Under the pieces are notes generated by a model. That model searched no databases. It worked only from the letters and a program-made list of their open reading frames with translations, and had not been told where the DNA came from. Both the position numbers and the translations under genes were made by a program. DNA of 64,000 nt, from contig VEQH01000001.1 of NCBI GenBank assembly GCA_018883325.1, forward strand, positions 1 through 64,000, read 5' to 3'. Positions 27,347-35,520 of this stretch are shown here, piece by piece; position 1 is the stretch's first letter, and every line of letters begins with the position of its first letter. This DNA is from Flavobacteriales bacterium (lineage in GTDB: Bacteria > Bacteroidota > Bacteroidia > Flavobacteriales_D > Crocinitomicaceae).

Positions 27347-29443
27347 TTAAGCAATCCTTCCCCAATTCGGTTTCTTCTTCAAAATTGTTCGGATTGCTTC
27401 TTTCAAGGATTGATTTGCAGGAAGTGTTAAATTGGGATCTTCTTCCAACAGTTTTTTCGCTGCTTCTCTAGCTAAAGTAACAATTTGTCCGTCGCGAGCT
27501 AGGTTAGAAATTTTCAAATCCAACACACCGCTTTGTTGTGTTCCCATTAAATCTCCAGGTCCGCGCAATTGCAAGTCAACTTCCGAAATTTCAAATCCAT
27601 CGTTGCTATGCACCATTGTTTCCATGCGTTTCATCGATTCTTTAGAAATCTTGTCGCCAGTCATTAAAATGCAATAAGATTTTTCTGCGCCACGTCCTAC
27701 ACGTCCGCGTAATTGATGCAATTGAGACAATCCAAATCGTTCAGCACTTTCGATTACCATAACTGATGCGTTCGGTACATTTACACCAACTTCAATCACC
27801 GTTGTGGCAACCATAATATGTGTTTCACCTTTGATAAAACGTTGCATTTCAAAATCTTTATCCTCTGGACGCATTTGACCATGAACGATACTTACTTGAT
27901 ATTGTGGCTTTGGAAAAGAACGAGAAATCGCTTCGTAACCATCCATCAAATTATTAAAATCCAAAGATTCTGATTCCTTGATTAGTGGATAAACGACATA
28001 AATCTGCCTGCCAAGTGCAATTTGCTCTTTCATAAATCCAAACAATCGAACGCGGTAACTTTCAAATTTATGGATCGTTGAAATTGGTTTTCTTCCCGGA
28101 GGTAATTCATCAATAACGGAAACGTCTAAATCTCCATAAAAAGTCATTGCAAGTGTTCGAGGAATCGGCGTTGCAGTCATTATCAACACATGCGGTGGAT
28201 TTACGTTTTTGCGCCACATTTTTGCACGTTGCGCTACGCCAAAACGATGTTGCTCGTCGATTACAACAATTCCAAGATTTTTGAATTGAACTACGTCTTC
28301 CAACAAAGCGTGTGTTCCAACTAAAATATCCATTTCGCCATTCAACAATTGCTCATGAATGATTGCACGCTCTTTCTTTTTCGTTGATCCGGTAAGTAAA
28401 CCAACATTAATGTTCATTTTACTCAGGAAATCTTTGATGGCAATAAAATGCTGATTAGCAAGTATTTCTGTTGGTGCCATAATCGCTGCTTGAAAACCAT
28501 TTCCGATTCCAATAAGCATTGTCAAAAGTGCTACCAATGTTTTTCCACTTCCAACATCACCTTGCAACAAACGATTCATGTGTTTGCCCGTTAAGAAATC
28601 TTTGCGGATCTCTTTAATCACTCGTTTTTGCGCGTTTGTCAACGGAAAAGGCAAGTGTTTTTCATAAAATTCGGTAAATTGATTTCCTACTTCATTGAAC
28701 ACGTAGCCTTTCAATTTTTTACCCGTACTTTCTTTTCGAAGCAGCATTTCCAATTGAAGGAAAAATAATTCTTCAAACTTCAATCGAAAGCGTGCTTTGG
28801 AAGCAATTTGCTCTGAATCTGGTAAATGAATTGCAAACAGCGCCTTTTCTCTCGAAAATAAATGCTGTTCTTGAATCATCCAATCAGGTAAGTTTTCACT
28901 TAGTTTCCCTTGTAATTGTGGCAATAAAGTGCCTACAAGTTTTTCAATTCCTTTTGAATGTAATCCTTTTGCGTTAAGTTTTTCTGTGCTGTTATAAAAA
29001 GCTTGAAGTCCAGATTTATTGGTGATTTCGGATAATAAAGTCAATTCAGGATGTGGGATATTCCACGAACTCCCATAGATTTTAGCACGTCCAAAAACTT
29101 GATATTCCGTGTTTAACTTCAAATTCGGTTTAATCCATTGAAAACCTTGAAACCAAACTAAGTCAATCGAACCGGTCTCATCTGAAAAACGAGCAAACAT
29201 TTTTTTTCCACGCCCTGTTCCTATTTCTTTAATTGATTGGATAACACCTTTTATTTGAACGTAATTATCAACGTAAGGTAAGTCTTTGATTTTGTGATAA
29301 GTCGAACGGTCTAAATACCGAAAAGGATAATGTTGTAATAAGTCGTTAAAAGTAAAAATCCCCAATTCTGTCTGCAACAATGCCGCCCTCTGAGGTCCAA
29401 CGCCTTTTAAAAATTCTATTGGAGTATCGAGGAGTTGGTTCAT
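27347..29443 (-). CDS. recG: ATP-dependent DNA helicase RecG
   Basis: RecG remodels stalled replication forks and Holliday junctions. The 698 residues comprise the N-terminal wedge/OB domain (about 60-165) and two helicase lobes: Walker A QGDVGSGKT near 293, motif II VIDEQHRFG near 395, TATPIPRTL, and in lobe two HGQMRPEDKD, TTVIEVGVNVPNA and QLRGRVGRG. It ends KKPNWGRIA. The final 73 bp are duplicated beyond the toxin-antitoxin pair, so the present 3' end may have been exchanged while the protein stayed intact. Confidence 0.97.
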   Translation of the reverse strand: MNQLLDTPIEFLKGVGPQRAALLQTELGIFTFNDLLQHYPFRYLDRSTYHKIKDLPYVDNYVQIKGVIQSIKEIGTGRGKKMFARFSDETGSIDLVWFQGFQWIKPNLKLNTEYQVFGRAKIYGSSWNIPHPELTLLSEITNKSGLQAFYNSTEKLNAKGLHSKGIEKLVGTLLPQLQGKLSENLPDWMIQEQHLFSREKALFAIHLPDSEQIASKARFRLKFEELFFLQLEMLLRKESTGKKLKGYVFNEVGNQFTEFYEKHLPFPLTNAQKRVIKEIRKDFLTGKHMNRLLQGDVGSGKTLVALLTMLIGIGNGFQAAIMAPTEILANQHFIAIKDFLSKMNINVGLLTGSTKKKERAIIHEQLLNGEMDILVGTHALLEDVVQFKNLGIVVIDEQHRFGVAQRAKMWRKNVNPPHVLIMTATPIPRTLAMTFYGDLDVSVIDELPPGRKPISTIHKFESYRVRLFGFMKEQIALGRQIYVVYPLIKESESLDFNNLMDGYEAISRSFPKPQYQVSIVHGQMRPEDKDFEMQRFIKGETHIMVATTVIEVGVNVPNASVMVIESAERFGLSQLHQLRGRVGRGAEKSYCILMTGDKISKESMKRMETMVHSNDGFEISEVDLQLRGPGDLMGTQQSGVLDLKISNLARDGQIVTLAREAAKKLLEEDPNLTLPANQSLKEAIRTILKKKPNWGRIA

Positions 29444-29664
29444 TTTGGATGTTAGGACTTTAGGATGTTAGGACTTTATGAGAGAATGAGAGAAAGAGAG
29501 AATGATAGAAGGACTTTATGAGGGAATGAGAGAATTAGTCTCGAAGTGATATTTAAATCTCCACCGTTAGCTAACAAAAACTAAACGGTGTTTTTTTGTC
29601 AACCTTACTCGCCTTGTCGAACTCCCTCAAGGAAGGAAACTAAAATCTTACCATCAGCTGTCAG
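29444..29664. other. Low-complexity spacer between accA and recG
   Basis: Contains GATGTTAGGACTTTA repeated twice and a purine-rich GAGAGAAT/GAGAGAAA octamer tract (about 29480-29535). CCTTGTCGAACTCCCTCAAGG at about 29612-29633 forms a CCTT/AAGG hairpin. No gene seen. Confidence 0.4.
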
Positions 29665-29720
29665 TTTTCAACTCTCCACTTTCAACTTTTCACTCTTAAC
29701 TCTTAACTTTCAACTTTCAA
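29665..29720. repeat. Heptad array at the accA 3' end
   Basis: Eight uninterrupted 7-mers: TTTTCAA, CTCTCCA, CTTTCAA, CTTTTCA, CTCTTAA, CTCTTAA, CTTTCAA, CTTTCAA. The array ends at the accA stop codon. Confidence 0.7.
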
Positions 29721-29721
29721 C

Positions 29722-30675
29722 TTATTCCCAAACTCCCATTTTATTAAACTTCTCAATGCGTTGATTGACACGTTCGTTTGGTTCAATTTCGTTTAGTTCC
29801 TTGATATAAGATTTAATTTTCTTTTTCAAGATTTTAAACATTTCCTCTTGACTTCTATGCGCTCCATTTACAGGTTCTGCCACAACATCATCCACCAAGT
29901 GGTTTCTTTTCATATCAGATGAAGTAAGTTTCAATGCTTCGGCAGCTTTTTCTTTGTAATCCCAAGAACGCCATAAAATCGACGAACAAGATTCTGGAGA
30001 AATTACGGAATACCATGTATTCTCAAGCATCACCACTTTGTCGCCAACACCAATTCCAAGCGCTCCACCTGATGCACCTTCACCAATGATGATACAAATT
30101 ACAGGAACTTTCAAACGCATCATTTCGTAGATATTTCTTGCAATTGCTTCACCCTGACCTCTTTCTTCTGCTTCCAAACCAGGATAAGCTCCGGGAGTAT
30201 CAATAAAAGTAACAATTGGTTTGTTAAATTTCTCAGCCAATTTCATCAATCTCAATGCTTTTCTATATCCTTCAGGATTTGCCATCCCAAAGTTTCTGTA
30301 CTGACGCATTTTAGTATTGATTCCTTTCTGTTGACCGATAAACATTACGCTTTTTCCATCAATCAGTCCAAAACCACCAACCATTGCTTTATCATCTTTA
30401 ACACTTCTATCGCCGTGCAATTCGATAAAGTTTCCATCAGTGATTGCGTTGATATAAGCTAAGGTATAAGGTCTGTCTGGATGTCTTGATAACTGAACAC
30501 GTTGCCAAGGAGTAAGGTTTGAAAATACTTCTTTTGTCTTCTCACTCAATTTTCGTTGTAACTCAGTGATTTTGTCACTCATATCGATTTCTGTCGTTTC
30601 TCCGATTTCAATCGTTTGCGCAATTTGGTCTTCTAACGCTTTTAAAGGTTCTTCAAAATCTAAATAAGTTGCCAT
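29722..30675 (-). CDS. accA: Acetyl-CoA carboxylase carboxyltransferase alpha subunit
   Basis: With AccD it transfers carboxyl from biotin to acetyl-CoA, forming malonyl-CoA for fatty acid synthesis. The 317 residues match the family length. Markers are [49 protein letters not shown] and [16 protein letters not shown], the oxyanion-hole region. The start is ATG 30675; a TAAATTTG -7 box lies about 21 bp upstream. Confidence 0.96.
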   Translation of the reverse strand: MATYLDFEEPLKALEDQIAQTIEIGETTEIDMSDKITELQRKLSEKTKEVFSNLTPWQRVQLSRHPDRPYTLAYINAITDGNFIELHGDRSVKDDKAMVGGFGLIDGKSVMFIGQQKGINTKMRQYRNFGMANPEGYRKALRLMKLAEKFNKPIVTFIDTPGAYPGLEAEERGQGEAIARNIYEMMRLKVPVICIIIGEGASGGALGIGVGDKVVMLENTWYSVISPESCSSILWRSWDYKEKAAEALKLTSSDMKRNHLVDDVVAEPVNGAHRSQEEMFKILKKKIKSYIKELNEIEPNERVNQRIEKFNKMGVWE

Positions 30676-30695
30676 ATTTTCTTTTATTGGGATTG

Positions 30696-30703
30696 CAAAT
30701 TTA
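30696..30703 (-). promoter_or_regulatory. Probable -7 box for accA
   Basis: The minus strand reads TAAATTTG (TAnnTTTG), 21 bp before the ATG. The -33 box is unclear. Confidence 0.4.
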
Positions 30704-30875
30704 TTAAAATTGGTGGATTTAAGAAGCTACTCTAAGCTGATACTTAAATTCGGCAATTCAATGTTCAATTTAATCGTTGCTTTCATCGCTGTAAACACTC
30801 TTAACAACGTTTCAATTGTAATGTTTCCAGCATTATTTTCAGTTAATTAAATTATGAAAATTTTACCTTTGTTCA

Positions 30876-31691
30876 ATGATATTATTTCCTCCAGCAAAAA
30901 TCAACCTTGGATTGAGTATTCTTGAAAAAAGAAGCGATGGTTTCCATGAGTTAGAAACATGTATGCTTCCGATTCCATTTTATGATATTCTTGAAATTTT
31001 ACCTGCAAATGAATTTTCATTTCTTCAAACTGGCTTGAAAATTCCTGGGGCAGCAGGCGACAATTTATGTGAAAAGGCTTTTCGATTATTGCAACAAAAG
31101 TATGCGATTCCAAATGTGATGATGCACCTGCGTAAACAAATTCCAATGGGTGCAGGTTTAGGTGGAGGTTCGTCTGATGCAGCCTATGTTTTAAGCGGTT
31201 TAAATGATTTGTTTGAACTTCAACTTTCATCGGAAAATTTAGAGAATCTAGCAGCAGAATTAGGTAGCGATTGTCCTTTTTTCATAAAAAATGAAGCCCA
31301 AATGGCAAGAGGAAGAGGAGAAAAATTAACACCAATGAACCTTACTTTAATGGGTTATTACCTAATCCTTTTAAATCCTGGAATTCACGTTGGAACGAAA
31401 GAAGCGTATGCTGGTGTTAGTCCTTGTTATAAAGAAAAATCCTTGGAAGTTTTACTTGAAAATCCAATTTCTGCTTGGCAAGATTTAATTATTAATGATT
31501 TTGAAACTTCAATTTTTGCGAATCACCCTAAAATTGCAACGCTGAAAAATGAATTGATTCATCGCGGTGCCATTTATGCTTCAATGTCGGGAAGTGGTTC
31601 ATCAGTTTTTGGAATATTTAAGCAAGAAATTGAATTAATTTCCTGTTCTGAAGACTTCAAAAATAGCCTCATTTTCAACGGATACATTTAA
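30876..31691 (+). CDS. ispE: 4-diphosphocytidyl-2-C-methyl-D-erythritol kinase
   Basis: A GHMP kinase of the non-mevalonate isoprenoid pathway that phosphorylates CDP-methylerythritol. The 271 residues have the family start FPPAKINLGLSI with the catalytic Lys, the ATP-binding PMGAGLGGGSSDAA near residue 95, LGSDCPFF, and the C-terminal MSGSGSSVFG. The N-terminal motif fixes ATG 30876. A perfect -7-like TACCTTTG lies only 5 bp before that ATG, so either the message is leaderless or the match is accidental. Confidence 0.95.
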   Translation: MILFPPAKINLGLSILEKRSDGFHELETCMLPIPFYDILEILPANEFSFLQTGLKIPGAAGDNLCEKAFRLLQQKYAIPNVMMHLRKQIPMGAGLGGGSSDAAYVLSGLNDLFELQLSSENLENLAAELGSDCPFFIKNEAQMARGRGEKLTPMNLTLMGYYLILLNPGIHVGTKEAYAGVSPCYKEKSLEVLLENPISAWQDLIINDFETSIFANHPKIATLKNELIHRGAIYASMSGSGSSVFGIFKQEIELISCSEDFKNSLIFNGYI

Positions 31692-31922
31692 AATCTACTG
31701 AATATCAACAAAATAAACAATAAAATCAATCTTACTACTTAGTAAGTTACTACTTGGTAAGTTACCATCTAGAAAGATTTTGACCATTTGTAGAAAATTT
31801 AAGAATGAAAAAAGTCAATTTAGGTCAACTAGCATTGATTTATTTTCATTTTTAAGCAAGTAAGAATTGTTTAATTTTAATCGTGATTTTTGAATCCAAT
31901 CTTTTCTCTCGAAATTTGCGAA
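31692..31922. other. Spacer between ispE and the ORF6N pseudogene
   Basis: 231 bp of AT-rich DNA. Short direct repeats of TACTACTTRGTAAGTTAC type occur near 31732-31763. No gene recognised. Confidence 0.35.
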
Positions 31923-32648
31923 TTAGCTTTTATCTTTTTCCAAGAGGTAATTCAATGCTTGATGAATGTCACTAAACTTTTGGTTGTATTTAAGTTCTAA
32001 TTCATTAAGTTTTTCTGTCAATTCATTGTTTGTTAATGCAAATTGAAGGATTTCAACAAATGCGCGCATGATGGAAATATTGACTTGAATGGCTTGTTTA
32101 CTATTTAGGGCCTGCTGAAAAACACAAAACCTTTATTATATCTTGTGTTTAGGTGATAAATATTCTTTAATATGCAAGGTTTTTGAGTTGTTTTTATAAA
32201 TTTCCTTGCATCAAAGATGATTTTATTTTGTTAGACAGAAATAAACCATCTTCTTCGTTGCAGTCACCACGGAGTAGCACCGAAGGTAAATCGAAGTATT
32301 AATATACATCTTTATTGACTGCGTCTAGAATCTGGCTCATTTCTGACTTTTTCAGCAGACCCTATTTAATATTGATGATAACATAGCTACTCCTTGTTCT
32401 GTAAATGCAAAAAGTTTAGCTCCTCCAAAATAGCTTTTTGATGGTATCACAAAATGTGATACCAATAATTCAATTTCAGCTTCATTTAAAACAAAAAGAA
32501 AATCTTTTGGAAATCGCTCTATATTTCTTTTAACCGCTTGTTTTAAAACTCTTGTTTCCACTTCATACAAGGCTGCTAAATCTCTATCCATCATTACCTT
32601 AACCCCTCTTAAAGTATAAATCTTTTGATTAATTAATTCCAATTCCAT
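31923..32648 (-). pseudogene. ORF6N-domain gene interrupted by a MITE
   Basis: The 5' part (32648 to 32364) encodes an ORF6N DNA-binding domain (MELELINQKIYTLRG start, EQGVAMLSSILN end). The 3' part (32106 to 31923) encodes the continuation SKQAIQVNISIMRAFVEI through to LNYLLEKDKS and a stop. Removing the 257-bp insert plus one ATTT copy rejoins the reading frame exactly, giving 154 residues. The join aligns with the intact ORF6N protein at 41.5-42.4 kb (EQGVAMLSAILKSDLAIQIS). As it stands, translation stops 3 codons into the insert, so the gene is probably dead. ORF6N proteins are phage- and element-associated regulators. Confidence 0.88.
32107..32363. mobile_element. 257-bp MITE inserted in an ORF6N gene
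   Basis: The ends are near-perfect 16-bp terminal inverted repeats, AGGGCCTGCTGAAAAA and the complement of AGGGTCTGCTGAAAAA. ATTT flanks both sides (32103-32106 and 32364-32367) as a 4-bp target duplication. It has no transposase frame, so it must be moved in trans. The interior has a further inverted stretch (TTGCAAGG-like motifs at about 32173 and 32205). The parent insertion sequence family is not identified. Confidence 0.85.
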
Positions 32649-32788
32649 AATGTGTTATTTATATTAAGTTTATGAAATAGTTGATTTAGCACAAGAAAAA
32701 TGATGAGGATTTTAGAGTGTTCTCGTTTAATTTTTAATCAAAAAGAGGTTGAAAATTGTGATTACATGTTCTTGAATTTTAAATTCAT

Positions 32789-35389
32789 TTACAACCAACT
32801 CGCCTTTTTCTTACCCCAAAATTTCCACCATTTTCTTTTAGTTGGAGTACTGGGAACAATAGTAGGTTTCTGAGGAGGAAGTAATGCACCTTCTAAAACT
32901 TCGCCTTTGCCATTGATTTTGGTAACAGTACTTCCATCTATCAATAAGATTTCTTCTTTCTTTTGATTTGGAATTTGATAGCGTTCGTAACTCGGTTCAA
33001 TAATAATTTTACCTGTTAAATCCATGAAACCATATTTCATTTCGTCGTGAACATATTCCTTGCTTTCTGAAAAATGATAATTCGGATGATTCCTAAATGG
33101 AATAAGTCCAAAAACAGGTTTTTCAAAACCGCCATAAAGTGTATCTGCTAATCTATTTCCTGAGCAATCATATAAGCCCCAACCGCCATAATGCCTTCCA
33201 ACTTGAATCAAATCAATGTCGCTACCCAACTCATAAACATACTTGTAAACAGGTGGAATAAGTTCTTTTCCTGTGGTATCAATTAAACCGCCTCCTTTAA
33301 TTGTATAAACAGTAAAAGTATTGTTTTTCAATGGTTTAATTTGTCCATAAATGAAAGGAACAACTTGTTTACCTGACCAATCGTTTATGCCATAACAAAA
33401 TTTTGTTCCAGGTTGCGGGTTAAAGCCACACATTCCTTGCACGATTTTAAATCCTTTCGATTGATTTTCTTGACTTTTAAATTGATTTTTAGAAATATCA
33501 AAATTCAAATAATAGTAATCAATTTCGTTCCTTTTTTCAATTTGAGCAAAGGCATAAAAACCATCCGAACGTTTTTGCTCAATGCTCGCATGGACGCTTA
33601 GTTCAACACAATTATCATAAATAAATGGATGCACAATTTCATTAAATTGATTCACAATCCCATATTTTCCTGAGCCTTTGGTTTTACGAACACTTAAGTA
33701 ATAATTTCCTTTGTGATTCACTAAAAAATTATTCTCCTCATAAACCAATGGGATTGTGAAAACTCCCTTTTTGTTCAATAATCCATATTTACCATCTCGT
33801 CCAACACGGCAATATCCGTTTTTAACATTTTCAGCATAGTCAAAATATTCAGGTGCTAAAAGACTCCCTGTTGAGTCCATTATATAATATTGTTTGTTGA
33901 TTTCTATTGTAGCAATTCCATCTTCAAAACAGGTTACTTTGTTCGCTTTTATGGGGCAAATCTCTTTAAAATTATAGTCGATAAATCCCCACAAACCTTC
34001 TTTTTGAACTGAGATTCTATTTTCTCTGGCGCACATTAGATTGTCATAATAATTCGAACGCCTTTCTGGATGTTTCAAATCTATAAATAAATGTTTGCCG
34101 TCAACAACTAATTTGTAAACACCATCGGCATATTTATAAGCATCTGTAACTTTTAAATTAACAACCTCATTTCCAAAATCATCGACTAAATGAAAATTAT
34201 TTTTGTTATCCCAAACTTTTAAAAAACGATCGTCTAGTATTTGAATGGATTTATAGGTATCATTATTTTTTAGCTTAAAATCCATATCATACAGTTGCCA
34301 TTTTGAACTTTTTACCAATTCAGAAGCATCTATTTTTCCTGGTTCTGAGCCAACCATTAAGGTGTTTTCATTGATTTTCCAAATATCGTGGTAGTATTTA
34401 TCCGCAATCATCACGTTTTTTGCATCTACAAGTGTGCGTTCTAAATAATTTGGTCCTACTACAAAGCGATTTTTATTAAGGATATTAAAAACTTGAAAAT
34501 TGCTTTTTAATAGATTTTTGCCAGTTGAATCAATAACATTCCAATCTGAAGCACTTTTATAAATAAAATAACCATCTCGCGCAACGATTTCAGCAGCAGG
34601 TGAAAATGGAGCTAAAAAACGCTTTGTATCCCAAGAAATGAATCCATAAAAATTACCTTCTAAAAACTCATAATATCCTGTCATATAACGCGATTTACGT
34701 ATGACTTTATATTTTAAAGGAAGCAGTACTTTCCCAAAACGATTTATCATTCCAAATTGACCATTTTTCTTGACAATCAATTGATTATTTACAAAATCCG
34801 AATATAAAACAGAATCATAAGCAATGTTATTTATGGGTTTAAAAGTAACATCATACAAAAAATAGGATTTGTTCTTTTTTAAAATAAATGTAGAATCAAT
34901 GTATTGAATGTGATCAAATTCTATTGGAAAAATGACTTGCCCCAAGGTGTCCATCAGTCCAACTTTATAAGAAGTACAAACGTTATTATCGTTAAATTGA
35001 CAATTATAAATCGGGTATAATTGATTGTAACCTGAGTCGTCATTTCCAATATTACCCGACGTGTTTTTCGTTTTAATTCTATGAGAAATTGGGGCTTCAA
35101 CGTGTAATTCATCCCTGTTAAAAAGGCGTTTATCTGTCTTATTATTATCGTTGTAAGTCTTTGTTACTTCGCCTAAATCATTTCGAAAAATGTAAATGGG
35201 GATGCTTTTTAGTTCTTCCATTGATGTTACACTTTGGATAAACGCTTTTGTTTCTGGATACAACTGTTTCGGCTTCACAACTAGTAATTGAGTTTTTCCA
35301 TAAATAGGATAAAAAACAGTATCTAAAGCTTGCTGCGCTTTACTTTTGAAACTGGCAACCAATACAATTAGAAAGAATAATTTTTTCAT
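32789..35389 (-). CDS. Exported WG-repeat protein
   Basis: An 866-residue protein with a signal peptide (MKKLFFLIVLVASFKSKAQ). It has many WG-type repeats of about 35-50 residues (examples: NGQFGMINRFGKVLLPLKY, KEGLWGFIDYNFKEICP, DGKYGLLNKKGVFTIPLVY, MKYGFMDLTGKIIIEPSYE). These beta-repeat proteins are probably periplasmic or surface-exposed and of unknown function. The very C-terminus is basic and Trp-rich (KRKWWKFWGKKKASWL), which is unusual for an exported protein. It is divergent from the MORN-repeat gene. Confidence 0.82.
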   Translation of the reverse strand: MKKLFFLIVLVASFKSKAQQALDTVFYPIYGKTQLLVVKPKQLYPETKAFIQSVTSMEELKSIPIYIFRNDLGEVTKTYNDNNKTDKRLFNRDELHVEAPISHRIKTKNTSGNIGNDDSGYNQLYPIYNCQFNDNNVCTSYKVGLMDTLGQVIFPIEFDHIQYIDSTFILKKNKSYFLYDVTFKPINNIAYDSVLYSDFVNNQLIVKKNGQFGMINRFGKVLLPLKYKVIRKSRYMTGYYEFLEGNFYGFISWDTKRFLAPFSPAAEIVARDGYFIYKSASDWNVIDSTGKNLLKSNFQVFNILNKNRFVVGPNYLERTLVDAKNVMIADKYYHDIWKINENTLMVGSEPGKIDASELVKSSKWQLYDMDFKLKNNDTYKSIQILDDRFLKVWDNKNNFHLVDDFGNEVVNLKVTDAYKYADGVYKLVVDGKHLFIDLKHPERRSNYYDNLMCARENRISVQKEGLWGFIDYNFKEICPIKANKVTCFEDGIATIEINKQYYIMDSTGSLLAPEYFDYAENVKNGYCRVGRDGKYGLLNKKGVFTIPLVYEENNFLVNHKGNYYLSVRKTKGSGKYGIVNQFNEIVHPFIYDNCVELSVHASIEQKRSDGFYAFAQIEKRNEIDYYYLNFDISKNQFKSQENQSKGFKIVQGMCGFNPQPGTKFCYGINDWSGKQVVPFIYGQIKPLKNNTFTVYTIKGGGLIDTTGKELIPPVYKYVYELGSDIDLIQVGRHYGGWGLYDCSGNRLADTLYGGFEKPVFGLIPFRNHPNYHFSESKEYVHDEMKYGFMDLTGKIIIEPSYERYQIPNQKKEEILLIDGSTVTKINGKGEVLEGALLPPQKPTIVPSTPTKRKWWKFWGKKKASWL

Positions 35390-35520
35390 AAATTATTTTT
35401 TAACAGTAAAGTACAAGATGATTTCATTAAAGTTCAAGAAAACTTCAAAGGATAAAAAATGAACCTTATTCAAAAGTAGGTGTAATTTTGAATAAGTATT
35501 GTTCCTAAACTACTTGGTTT

